A stretch of DNA of 9,897 bases from Kiritimatiellia bacterium. GTDB lineage: Bacteria > Verrucomicrobiota > Kiritimatiellia > RFP12 > UBA3636. The notes beneath the pieces were generated by a model, which made no database searches, was not told the DNA's origin, and saw nothing but the letters and a program-made list of their open reading frames with translations. Both the position numbers and the translations under genes were made by a program. Position 1 is the first letter of the stretch; every line of letters starts with the position of its first letter. This document shows, piece after piece, positions 1 to 6,928 of the stretch. The stretch covers positions 1-9,897 of the forward strand of contig JAFUXX010000015.1 in NCBI GenBank assembly GCA_017476965.1. The letters are read 5' to 3'.

Positions 1-544
1 CCGGGCGCACGCCCGGGGTGACGAGGAGCGCGTCCGGGCCGAGCGCCTTGCGCAGCGCCGCCGTTTCGCGCGGCGAGCAGACCAGACCGTGCGCGCCGGC
101 GCCCGTCGCCATCGTGCCGAGGGCGAGCACCTGCTCTTCCGGAGTGCGCGACACGCCGAGCAAGGCCAGGTCCGAAGCGTCGAGGCTCGTGAGAACGGTG
201 ACGGCGAGAATCTTCGTCGCGGCGCCGGACTCCGCGACGGCGTCCGCGGCGGCGCGGATCATGGCCGTCGATCCCTGCGCGTGGACCGTGAGCAGGTCCG
301 GCCCGTACGCGAGGCAGGAGCGGACCGCGCGTCCGACGGTGCGCGGGATGTCGTGGAGCTTGAGGTCGAGGAACACGCGCTTGCCTTCGCCGCGGAGCGC
401 TTCGAGCGTTGCGGGACCGTCGGCGAGGAAGAGTTCGAGACCGACTTTGTAGAACGAGACTGCGTCGCCGACGGCGCGGACGGCGGCGACCGCTTCGCGG
501 GCCGACGGGACGTCGAGGGCGACTATGATTTCGTGTTTGTTCAT
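1..544 (-). CDS. pyrF: Orotidine 5'-phosphate decarboxylase (3' end cut by window)
   Basis: Catalyses OMP to UMP, the last step of de novo pyrimidine synthesis, in the cytosol. About 181 codons are present and the C-terminus lies beyond base 1. The N-terminus MNKHEIIVALDVPS carries the first-strand Asp (D11). FYKVG supplies K33, and DLKLHDIP (residues 60-67) is the family signature with the catalytic Asp-x-Lys-x-x-Asp set D60/K62/D65. LLTVHAQG follows, and the visible end reads VTPGVRPG, matching the phosphate-binding VTPGIRP motif. The length seen fits a group I enzyme of about 230-240 residues. The start ATG at 544-542 overlaps the TGA stop of the upstream methyltransferase gene (ATGA, 544-541), which decides the start and implies translational coupling. 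Only a weak purine stretch (GATAAG) precedes it. I see nothing unusual in the visible part. Confidence 0.95.
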   Translation of the reverse strand, partial: MNKHEIIVALDVPSAREAVAAVRAVGDAVSFYKVGLELFLADGPATLEALRGEGKRVFLDLKLHDIPRTVGRAVRSCLAYGPDLLTVHAQGSTAMIRAAADAVAESGAATKILAVTVLTSLDASDLALLGVSRTPEEQVLALGTMATGAGAHGLVCSPRETAALRKALGPDALLVTPGVRP

Positions 545-1446
545 CTTATCGTGCCGCGGCCTGCGGCCGCAGTGTGGAGGGAATCCACGTGGGGATCGTC
601 GCCGCCGTGTTCGTGCGGGGCGGGCGGCGGGACGATCGCCCGGTTTTTCGCCACGCGCTGGCGGACGACTTCGTAAAGCAGGATCGTCGTCGCGGAAGCG
701 ACGTTGAGCGAATCGCACTGCCCGAGCATCGGAATGCGCACGGCGGAGCAGGACGGCGAGAGCAGCCAGGCGTCCTTGAGCCCCACCTGCTCCGCGCCGA
801 CCACGACGGCCGTGGGGCCGGTGAGGTCGAAATCGGTGTAGAACGCCTCCGCGTGCGGCGTGGAGGCGAGGATGCGGAACCCGCGCGCGTGCAGGAACTC
901 GAGCGCTTCGGCGGTGGAGGTCTCCACCACCGGGAGGGAAAAGAGCGTGCCGACCGAGGCGCGGACGACGTTCGGGTTCTGGACGTCGGTGCAGCGGTCG
1001 CACACGATCACGGCGGCGGCGCCCGCGGCGTCCGCGCTGCGCAGGATGGTGCCGAGGTTGCCGGGCTTTTCGATGCTTTCGGCGACCACGACGAGGGCGT
1101 CCGGCGGCAGGTGCAGGTCCGCGAGCTTCGTGCGCAGCTGCGGCCCGACGGCCAGCAGGCCGTCCGGCCTGTCGCGGGCGGAAATCTTTTCGAAAACGGG
1201 CGGCGTCACGCGCAGGTGCTCCGCGCCGGCCTTTTCGCAGCGCTCCACGAGGGAGGGCTCGTGCTTGCCGAGCCAGAGGTCGGGGCAAGTGACCACGAGG
1301 TTCGGACGCCAGGAGTTGTCCACCGCGCGCTTCAGCTCGCGGTAGCCTTCCACGAGCAGCGCGCCCGCGCGGTCGCGGTGCGAGCGCTGGCGGAGGCGGA
1401 CTATGTCCTTGATCCGCTGGTTCGCCGGACTCGTTATCTCGGTCAT
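541..1446 (-). CDS. SpoU/TrmH-family RNA 2'-O-methyltransferase
   Basis: A 301-residue SPOUT-class, SAM-dependent enzyme that 2'-O-methylates ribose in rRNA or tRNA; the exact target nucleotide cannot be read from sequence. Residues 1 to about 105 form the substrate-binding domain (SPANQRIKDIVRLR, then LVEGYRELKRAV). The SPOUT domain has all three motifs: motif 1 at about 126-140 (KPGNLGTILRSAD, with N130 and R136), motif 2 at 216-222 (VGAEQVGL, with E219), and motif 3 at 238-259 (IPMLGQCDSLNVASA, with S246/N248) forming the trefoil-knot SAM pocket. A Pro/His-rich tail of about 30 residues follows and looks disordered. The start is supported by AGGAGG six bases upstream, the clearest Shine-Dalgarno in the window, and by the ATGA overlap with the rsmI stop. 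The stop overlaps the pyrF start. It resembles the RlmB/TsnR-like group, so I give no specific symbol. Confidence 0.93.
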   Translation of the reverse strand: MTEITSPANQRIKDIVRLRQRSHRDRAGALLVEGYRELKRAVDNSWRPNLVVTCPDLWLGKHEPSLVERCEKAGAEHLRVTPPVFEKISARDRPDGLLAVGPQLRTKLADLHLPPDALVVVAESIEKPGNLGTILRSADAAGAAAVIVCDRCTDVQNPNVVRASVGTLFSLPVVETSTAEALEFLHARGFRILASTPHAEAFYTDFDLTGPTAVVVGAEQVGLKDAWLLSPSCSAVRIPMLGQCDSLNVASATTILLYEVVRQRVAKNRAIVPPPAPHEHGGDDPHVDSLHTAAAGRGTIR

Positions 1447-2141
1447 GGTTCCTCCTGTGCGCGCTTTTCGCGCGCCTTGCCGCCGACGACCACCGCGATT
1501 TCGCCCTTCGGCGGCGGCCCGGCGAAGCGTTCGGCCAGCTCGGGCAGCGTGCCGCGCTCGACGCGTTCGAATTTCTTCGTCAGCTCCAGGCACACCGCGG
1601 CGGGGCGCGGCCCGAGCGTTTCCGCCGCGGCGGCGAGCGTCTTGCCGATGCGGAACGGCGATTCGTAGAAAACGAGAGTGTGCGGAGCCTCCGCTTCGTC
1701 GGCGAAAAAGCGCCGCAGCGCGCCGGGCTTGCGCGGAGGGAAGCCGAGAAACGTCCAGGACGACGTGGGCAGCCCCGAAACGACGAGCGCGACGTCGGCC
1801 GCCGACGGGCCGGGCACGACGCACACGGGCAGCCCCTCGGCGACGGCGGAGCGGACGAGCCGGAAGCCCGGATCGGACACGCCCGGGTAGCCGGCGTCGG
1901 TGCAGAGGACCACGTCGCGCCCGGCGCGCAGGTGGGCGAGGACGCGCTCGCCGGCGCTCTCCTCCACCCCTTCGCGGTACGAAATCATGGTTTCGGGGCG
2001 CGGCACGCCGAAGTGCGAAAGCAGCTGCCACGTGCGGCGGGTGTCCTCGCAGGCCACGATCCGAGCCGCGCGGAGCGTTTCGAGCGCCCGCGGGGAGAGG
2101 TCCGAAAGGTTGCCGATCGGCGTGGCCACCAAGTAGAGCAT
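1443..2141 (-). CDS. rsmI: 16S rRNA (cytidine-1402-2'-O)-methyltransferase RsmI
   Basis: A tetrapyrrole-methylase-fold enzyme that 2'-O-methylates C1402 in the 16S rRNA decoding centre using SAM. The 232-residue product opens directly with LYLVATPIGNLSDLS, the family hallmark, followed by ACEDTRRT (30-37), AGYPGVSDPG (83-92; commonly AGTPxISDPG, so Tyr replaces the usual Thr), VVPGPSA (108-114), FLGFPPRK (131-138), VFYESPFR (157-164) and FERVERGTL (191-199). Typical members are about 280 residues. This one stops after the KGEIAVVVGG strand (212-221) and lacks the small C-terminal extension seen in many homologues. The start at 2141 has no good Shine-Dalgarno, but no in-frame alternative fits the fold better. 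A sigma-70-like promoter lies about 66 bases upstream. First gene of the rsmI-methyltransferase-pyrF unit. Confidence 0.95.
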   Translation of the reverse strand: MLYLVATPIGNLSDLSPRALETLRAARIVACEDTRRTWQLLSHFGVPRPETMISYREGVEESAGERVLAHLRAGRDVVLCTDAGYPGVSDPGFRLVRSAVAEGLPVCVVPGPSAADVALVVSGLPTSSWTFLGFPPRKPGALRRFFADEAEAPHTLVFYESPFRIGKTLAAAAETLGPRPAAVCLELTKKFERVERGTLPELAERFAGPPPKGEIAVVVGGKAREKRAQEEP

Positions 2142-2207
2142 TTTCGCGAAAATCCGTTCCGTCGCCGCCGCCGCCGCGGATCGGCGGCCGCGGAAACGGC
2201 ACGGCGG

Positions 2208-2236
2208 ATACTACCGCTTTGCGCACCGCCCCGCAA
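2208..2236 (-). promoter_or_regulatory. Putative promoter for the rsmI-methyltransferase-pyrF unit
   Basis: Reading the minus strand, a -35-like TTGCGG (2236-2231) is followed after exactly 17 bases by a -10-like TAGTAT (2213-2208). The box lies about 66 bases before the rsmI ATG, just after the terminator of the preceding unit, where a new transcript must begin. The -10 shares TAGTAT with the promoter candidate ahead of the radical SAM gene (8738-8766). It is a motif match only; the match to the -35 consensus is three of six bases. Confidence 0.5.
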
Positions 2237-2263
2237 GGCCGCGCCGCGATTCGCGGCGGACGC

Positions 2264-2301
2264 GAAAAGAAACCCCCGCCGCGCAGGCGCGCGGGCGGGG
2301 G
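2264..2301 (-). terminator. Rho-independent terminator after the Ldh2-family gene
   Basis: On the minus strand a GC-rich stem has arms 2301-2289 and 2284-2273 (about 12 pairs with one bulged base) and loop GCCT. It is followed directly by TTTCTTTTC (2272-2264), a good U-tract. It sits about 40 bases beyond the TAG stop of the Ldh2-family dehydrogenase and ends the gpsA-GDPD/malic enzyme/dehydrogenase unit before the rsmI promoter begins. Confidence 0.85.
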
Positions 2302-2315
2302 CGGAGAGTCCCGAC

Positions 2316-2333
2316 GCGGGCCGGACGGCCCGC
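2316..2333 (-). other. Second short hairpin between the stop codon and the terminator
   Basis: A perfect 7-base inverted repeat (GCGGGCC / GGCCCGC) with a 4-base loop lies 7 bases past the TAG stop at 2341, upstream of the main terminator. It has no U-tract of its own. It may protect the 3' end of the mRNA or simply reflect GC-rich spacer. Confidence 0.4.
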
Positions 2334-2340
2334 ACCGCGG

Positions 2341-3459
2341 CTACTTTTCGAACGGGAACACGTAAGGGAGGGCGAACTTGTCGCGGAGGGCGACGAACTC
2401 CTTCTGGATCGATTCGCCGACCGGCACGCCCTTGTCCTTGCGGTCCTGCCAGGCGAGCCATTCCTTCTCGCCGGCCGTGTAGATGCGCTCGGCGCCGGGC
2501 GCCTTCTCGGAAGCGCGGAGGCCGCGGCAGATGTCGCCGGCGGTCTTCTTGAACGTGTCGAGCCCCATGAAGAACTCGGGGTTGATCACGAAGAAGAAGT
2601 GGCCGAGGCGGTACATCCGGTCCTTGCCTTCGGCGTCCTTGCCGGAGAGTGCCTTCATGAAGGGGCCGCCCGCGAGCGCCGCCGAGAGGATCTCGACGAT
2701 CGTCGTGAAGCCGTAGCCCTTGTAGCCGCCGGTCGCCTCGCCGAGGCCGCCGATGGAGAGCAGCGCGCAGTTGCCCTTGCGCATTTCCTTCAGGATGGCG
2801 CCGGAATCGGTCATCGTGCCGCCGTCCTTGGTGACGACGAGGCCGGCGGGCGTCTCCTTGCCGGAGCGCTCGTAGTATTCGATCTTGCCGTTCTGGACGA
2901 TCGACGTGGCGCAGTCGAAGTTGAACGGGAAGTCCTCGTCCGTCGGCATCGTGAACGTGAGCGGGTTGGTGCCCATCATCGGCTCGACGCCCCACGTCGG
3001 GGCGACGGACGGACGCGCGTTGGTGCCCGTGATGCCGATCATGCCGGCCTTTTCGGCCATCGTGGACCAGTACCCGGCGATGCCGTAGTGCGTGGAGTTG
3101 AAGATCGTGCCGCCGGCCATGCCGTAGACGCGGGCTTTCTCGACCAGCTTCTCCATCATGCGGTAGCTGGCGACCATGCCCATGCCGTTGTTGGCGTCCA
3201 TGACGACGGTCGTCGGCGTCTCCTTCACGATGTCGATCTTCGTGACGGGCAGCAGGGTGCCCTTCTCGATGCGGTCGAGGTAGATCGGCTTGAAGCGGTT
3301 GCAGCCGTGGCTTTCGATGCCGCGGCGGTCCGATTCGAGCAGGACGTCGGCGCAGATGCGCGCGTCTTCCTCGGGCACGCCGTACTTGACGAACACGTCG
3401 ACCATGAAGTCGTTGACGAGTTTCCAGGGGACGTAAGGACGGGTTTCGGGAGCGTTCAT
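2341..3459 (-). CDS. Ldh2-family malate/L-lactate dehydrogenase (NAD(P)-dependent)
   Basis: A 372-residue member of the Ldh2/MdhC/YlbC oxidoreductase family (PF02615), unrelated in fold to classical LDH/MDH. Members oxidise malate, L-lactate, ureidoglycolate or similar 2-hydroxyacids; the substrate here is not decided by sequence. Visible signatures are DRRGIESHGCNRF (44-56, catalytic H51), NSTHYGIAGYW (121-131, H124), MMGTNPLT (161-168), DCATSIVQNGKI (182-192) and GLGEATGGYKGYGF (238-251, K247), then VEILSAAL. The start MNAPETRPYVPWKLVN at 3459 is preferred. An in-frame upstream extension to 3537 is open, but it runs through a degenerate repeat spacer and has no family counterpart. No Shine-Dalgarno is visible. 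It is the last gene of a unit with the malic enzyme, 115 bases downstream of it, and is followed by a clear terminator. Shared use of malate/pyruvate/lactate with the malic enzyme is an inference from context. Confidence 0.92.
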   Translation of the reverse strand: MNAPETRPYVPWKLVNDFMVDVFVKYGVPEEDARICADVLLESDRRGIESHGCNRFKPIYLDRIEKGTLLPVTKIDIVKETPTTVVMDANNGMGMVASYRMMEKLVEKARVYGMAGGTIFNSTHYGIAGYWSTMAEKAGMIGITGTNARPSVAPTWGVEPMMGTNPLTFTMPTDEDFPFNFDCATSIVQNGKIEYYERSGKETPAGLVVTKDGGTMTDSGAILKEMRKGNCALLSIGGLGEATGGYKGYGFTTIVEILSAALAGGPFMKALSGKDAEGKDRMYRLGHFFFVINPEFFMGLDTFKKTAGDICRGLRASEKAPGAERIYTAGEKEWLAWQDRKDKGVPVGESIQKEFVALRDKFALPYVFPFEK

Positions 3460-3574
3460 GGGAGTTGAAATCTGGAATTCGAGATTTGAAATTTGAGATT
3501 TTCCGGATGATCCAGACAATCTGGACGATCTAGACAATCTGGATTTTCCAGATTGCCCAGACCTTCCGGGCCTG
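3460..3574. repeat. Degenerate AT-rich repeat spacer inside the operon
   Basis: This 115-base spacer between the malic enzyme and Ldh2-family genes is far more AT-rich than its surroundings. Plus-strand 3509-3526 and 3527-3544 are head-to-tail 18-base copies (GATCCAGACAATCTGGAC and GATCTAGACAATCTGGAT, 16 of 18 identical), each containing a small CCAGA/TCTGG dyad. The second copy continues into a perfect inverted repeat with two 9-base arms and a 3-base loop at 3535-3555. Bases 3464-3502 are a degenerate heptad-like series built from GAGATTTGAAATTTGAGATT. There is no U-tract and no plausible coding content. It could act as an mRNA processing or stability element or be an expanding low-complexity tract. 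Confidence 0.75.
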
Positions 3575-4867
3575 CTAGTCCTGGACCTCCTTTTCGAGCG
3601 CGGCGCGGTAGGCGGCGACGTCGAAGTCTTCGACGCGCGCGACGCCTTCCTTGACCGCGGCCTCGGCGACGGCAGGCGCGACGAGCGCGCGCAGGCGGCG
3701 GTCGAACGGCTTGGGGAGGATGTACTTGGGCCCGAATTCGAGCGTTTCGCCGGCGTAGAGGGCCGCGGTGGCGGCGTCCGCCGGGATGCGGGCGGCTTCG
3801 GCGAGCGCGTCGGCCGCGGCGAGCTTCATGCCCATCGTGATCTTGCGGGCGCGCACGTCGAGGGCGCCGCGGAAGAGGAACGGGAAGCAGAGCACGTTGT
3901 TGATCTGGTTCGGGAAGTCCGAGCGGCCGGTGGCCATGACGTAGGGCTTGTCGCCCATCGCCTCGGCCACTTCCTCCGGGCGGATTTCCGGATCGGGGTT
4001 GGCGAGCGCGAAGATGGCGGGATTGGCGGCCATCGTCGGCACCCACTCCTTCTTGACGGCGCCGGCGACGGAAACGCCGACGAAGACGTCCGCGCCAACG
4101 AGCGCTTCCCGGAGCGTGCGGCAGGGGGTGTCCTCCGCCGCGAGGAGCTTGCGGCCCGCCAGGTCGGGGCGGCCCTTGTAGATCACGCCCTTGCTGTCGC
4201 AGGAAACGACCTGCTTCACGCCGGCGGCGATCAGCATCTCGCGGATGCGCATTCCGGCGGCGCCGGCGCCGTTCATCGCGACGCGGAGCGAGCCGAAGTC
4301 CTTGCCGGCGGCAAGCGCGTAGTTGCGCACCGCGGCGAGCACGATCACGGCCGTGCCCCACTGGTCGTCGTGGAAGACCGGGATGTCGAGCATCTCCTGG
4401 AGGCGGTCCTCGATCTCGAAACAGGCCGGGGCGGCGATGTCTTCGAGGTTGATGCCGCCGTACATCGGGGCGATGGCCTGGGTGGCGGCGATCACGCGCT
4501 CGGGATCGGTCTTGCCGGTCTTGGCGCCGTCCTTGCGGCAGTTGTCGAGCACCACGGGCCACGCTTCGACGCCGGCGAAGCTCTTGAACAGCACGCACTT
4601 GCCTTCCATGACCGGGATGGCCGCGGTCGGGCCGCGGTCGCCGAGGCCGAGGATGGCGGTGCCGTCCGAAACCACGGCCACGGTCTTGCCCTTGGCGGTG
4701 TAGTCGAACGCGTCTTCGGGCTTCTTGTCGAGGTGGAGGACCGCCTTGCCGACGCCGGGGGTGTAGGCCAGGCAGAGGTCTTCGACCGTCTTCACGGGAT
4801 GCGGCATCCGGAGCGCGACTTTGCCGCCGCGGTGGAACGCCAGAACGCTTTCTTCGTCGAGTTTCAT
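3575..4867 (-). CDS. Malic enzyme, short NAD-type (lacks phosphotransacetylase domain)
   Basis: A 430-residue cytosolic enzyme that oxidatively decarboxylates L-malate to pyruvate and CO2 with NAD(P)+ and a divalent metal. The malic N-domain has LAYTPGVGKA (33-42, general acid Y35), SDGTAILGLGDRGP (67-80) and PVMEGKCVLFKSFAGVEA (85-102, catalytic Lys in this block). Metal ligands lie in PACFEIEDRL (147-156) and PVFHDDQWGTA (163-173). The Rossmann domain shows NGAGAAGMRI (199-208), CDSKG (223-227), ALANPDPE (287-294) and FPNQINNVLCFPFLFRGALD (318-337). The length matches stand-alone NAD-malic enzymes and not the about 750-residue MaeB form. Oddity: Trp170 replaces the His normally found in HDDQHG. 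The start at 4867 gives the usual short N-terminus; only a weak GAAGA lies upstream. It follows the gpsA-GDPD fusion after 41 bases, so it is cotranscribed. NAD versus NADP preference is not resolved. Confidence 0.95.
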   Translation of the reverse strand: MKLDEESVLAFHRGGKVALRMPHPVKTVEDLCLAYTPGVGKAVLHLDKKPEDAFDYTAKGKTVAVVSDGTAILGLGDRGPTAAIPVMEGKCVLFKSFAGVEAWPVVLDNCRKDGAKTGKTDPERVIAATQAIAPMYGGINLEDIAAPACFEIEDRLQEMLDIPVFHDDQWGTAVIVLAAVRNYALAAGKDFGSLRVAMNGAGAAGMRIREMLIAAGVKQVVSCDSKGVIYKGRPDLAGRKLLAAEDTPCRTLREALVGADVFVGVSVAGAVKKEWVPTMAANPAIFALANPDPEIRPEEVAEAMGDKPYVMATGRSDFPNQINNVLCFPFLFRGALDVRARKITMGMKLAAADALAEAARIPADAATAALYAGETLEFGPKYILPKPFDRRLRALVAPAVAEAAVKEGVARVEDFDVAAYRAALEKEVQD

Positions 4868-4908
4868 TTTCTTCGTGTTTTGCTGGATCGATCGGGTTCG
4901 GACGGGCG

Positions 4909-6777
4909 TCACGCGATGCCCTGCGTTTCGCGGGCGTACGCCGCGATGGCGCGCGGGATGTTGGACGTGCTCACGTCGGCGCCCCATTCCTTGACGAGTT
5001 CGTACGTCTCGGCCGAGTCGCTGCACCAGAGGTTGACCGAGAGCCCGGCCGCGTGGGCCTTGGCGACGATCATCGGACCGGAGCGCCTCCAGTCCGGCGC
5101 GATGCGGACGCAGCCGAGCGCGGCGGCCTGCGCGATGTCGTCCTCGCAGAAACGGTCGCCGACGATGAGGCCGAGGCGGGCGTCCGGGAAGAGTTCGCGG
5201 AAGCGCTTCAGGGTCGGGATCGAGAAGCTCGTGAAGGCGTAGGTGCCTTCGACGAGGCCGCACTCGATCGCCTGGTCGTGCAGGAGCGTCACGTAGCGGT
5301 CGAGCCGCTCGGGCGTCATCTCGTCGCCGTGCTCCTTCATTTCGATTTCCAGGTCCACGTCGCCGCGGCCGGCGTACACGCGGCAGAACTGGCGGAACGT
5401 CGGCACGTTTTCGCCGCTGCGGCGGAGGCGCAGCGCGGTGAGCTCGGCGATCGTGAGGTCGTCGGTGCGGCCGGTGCCGTTCGTCGTGCGGTCCACGGTG
5501 TCGTCGTGCATGATCACGAGTTCGCCGTCCTTGGAGAGGTGGACGTCCGTCTCCGCGCCGAGGATGCCGCGCGCGAGCGCGTCGGCGAAACCGCCGACGG
5601 AATTGTCGTCGTAGTCGTCGAGGCCGCCGCGGTGGGCGAGCACGAGCGGGGATTCGCGGCGCGGGGCGGCGGAAGGCGCGCGGACCGGGGCCGTGGGCGC
5701 GGCCGGGGCGGTTTCGCAGACGGTTTCGAACTCGAAGGAGTTCCACGGCAGCTCGGCCTGGCACTCGCCGGCGAGGAGCCTGTCGATGTGGAGCAGCAGC
5801 GGGAAGTCCGCGGCGTCGAGCTCGCCTGTGGCGATGCGCTTCTTCACGGCGCGCGCGACGCGGTCGGCGACGACGAGCGATTCGAGCGTGACGCCCTTGA
5901 GCTCCGCCTTGGCCTCGGCGATCGTCATCCCGCGGCCGAGCAGGATGCCGACGAGGCGCGTGCGGCCGCCGTAGACGGTGACGTAGAGGTCGCCCACGCC
6001 GACGCAGAGGTTGTCGAGCGTACCCGCGCCCTGCAGGTCGAGCAGGCGGCTCATCTCCTTGGCGGCCTGGCCGAACACCGCGGCCTGGCTGTTGTAGTGC
6101 AGCACGTCGTCCATGCCGCGGGTCTTCTGGTTGAGGCCCACGGTGAGCGCGATGCCGAGCGCGTAGCCGTTCTTGAGCGCCACGGCGCTTTCGATGCCCG
6201 TGACGTCCGTCGAGAGCGAGATGTGGTAGTAGTCCGTCTCCATCATCGCCTTGATGCGGCGCAGCGTGGGCAGGTCGCCGCCGCAGAACGCGACTTCGGT
6301 CTGGTCGTGCGCGACGAGCTCGTAGCTCGTGCACGGGCCGCCGATCGCGCAGATGTCGCGCACTATTCCCTTGGCCGCGAGGCGCTTCTTCCAGAGCTCG
6401 GGATACGTCATCAGGCGGCCGTCTTCCGTGTCGTACAGGCCCTTCGTGACGGAGAGGACCGGCACCGAGACCGGGATGCGCGGCAGAAGCTCGTCGCCGA
6501 ACCAGTCCACGCCGAAGCTGGACACGCCGCCGATCACGAGGTCCACGCCTTCGAGGGCCTTGTCGAGCTCTTCGATCTTGTAGTATTCGACGCCCGCGGG
6601 CAGCACCGCGCCGCCGTGCTTTTCGAACGAGGGGTGGCGCCCGGTGGCGCGGCAGGCGTCGATGATTGCGCCGTCGAGCGGGGAGCCGACGAGACGGACC
6701 GTGTTGCCGTTTTCGCGCGCGGGAAACGCCAACGCGCTGCCCATCATGCCCGAGCCGACGATTGCGATTGTGGCCAT
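4909..6777 (-). CDS. Fusion: GpsA-like glycerol-3-phosphate dehydrogenase + glycerophosphodiester phosphodiesterase
   Basis: A 622-residue two-domain protein in one unbroken frame. Residues 1 to about 350 are a divergent GpsA-type NAD(P)-dependent glycerol-3-phosphate dehydrogenase: GSGMMGSALAF (8-18, Rossmann loop), SVTKGL (109-114), AIGGPCTSYEL (144-154), ALKNGYALG (200-208, catalytic Lys202), GVGDLYVTVYGGRTRL (260-275) and DFPLLLHI (324-331). Residues 355-376 are an Ala/Pro-rich linker. Residues 377-622 are a glycerophosphodiester phosphodiesterase: LAHRGG (380-385, catalytic H382), GAETDVHLSKDGELVIMHDD (407-426, metal ligands E409/D411, catalytic H424), RTTNGTG (430-436), DLEIEMK (475-481) and a C-terminal LWCSDSAET. 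No signal peptide is seen, so it is probably cytosolic. The domains are consecutive steps: glycerophosphodiester to glycerol-3-phosphate, then to dihydroxyacetone phosphate, or the reverse redox direction for lipid synthesis. The start MATIAIVGSG is chosen because it begins at the Rossmann strand; in-frame starts further upstream lie close to or beyond the promoter. First gene of the operon. Confidence 0.92.
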   Translation of the reverse strand: MATIAIVGSGMMGSALAFPARENGNTVRLVGSPLDGAIIDACRATGRHPSFEKHGGAVLPAGVEYYKIEELDKALEGVDLVIGGVSSFGVDWFGDELLPRIPVSVPVLSVTKGLYDTEDGRLMTYPELWKKRLAAKGIVRDICAIGGPCTSYELVAHDQTEVAFCGGDLPTLRRIKAMMETDYYHISLSTDVTGIESAVALKNGYALGIALTVGLNQKTRGMDDVLHYNSQAAVFGQAAKEMSRLLDLQGAGTLDNLCVGVGDLYVTVYGGRTRLVGILLGRGMTIAEAKAELKGVTLESLVVADRVARAVKKRIATGELDAADFPLLLHIDRLLAGECQAELPWNSFEFETVCETAPAAPTAPVRAPSAAPRRESPLVLAHRGGLDDYDDNSVGGFADALARGILGAETDVHLSKDGELVIMHDDTVDRTTNGTGRTDDLTIAELTALRLRRSGENVPTFRQFCRVYAGRGDVDLEIEMKEHGDEMTPERLDRYVTLLHDQAIECGLVEGTYAFTSFSIPTLKRFRELFPDARLGLIVGDRFCEDDIAQAAALGCVRIAPDWRRSGPMIVAKAHAAGLSVNLWCSDSAETYELVKEWGADVSTSNIPRAIAAYARETQGIA

Positions 6778-6865
6778 GGAATGAAATGTGTATTTTCGTT
6801 GTTTCTGCAGGCCGGAAACTCGGAAAGCCGCCATGCAGCTCCGCCCGGGATTCCGGCGGGCGAAG

Positions 6866-6894
6866 ATGATACCGCAATCCACCCATGCGGACAA
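6866..6894 (-). promoter_or_regulatory. Putative promoter for the gpsA-GDPD/malic enzyme/Ldh2 unit
   Basis: On the minus strand TTGTCC (6894-6889) and TATCAT (6871-6866, five of six bases of the TATAAT consensus) are separated by exactly 17 bases. The box lies about 88 bases before the start of the fusion gene, in the only gap between it and the araC-type gene. It implies a 5' leader of about 80 bases that is more AT-rich near the start codon and lacks a Shine-Dalgarno sequence. Confidence 0.55.
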
Positions 6895-6928
6895 TTGCAA
6901 AATTTCGGCCTTGACTTGCAAGATTCAT

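Noticed and set aside
3460..3537. N-terminal extension of the Ldh2-family dehydrogenase through the repeat spacer
   Set aside because: The added residues come from degenerate repeats and have no counterpart in the family, whose N-terminus aligns with MNAPETRPYVPWK.
6778..6921. Longer start for the GpsA-GDPD fusion
   Set aside because: It would begin before the Rossmann strand, and most of it lies at or upstream of the proposed -10 box. The sequence looks untranslated.
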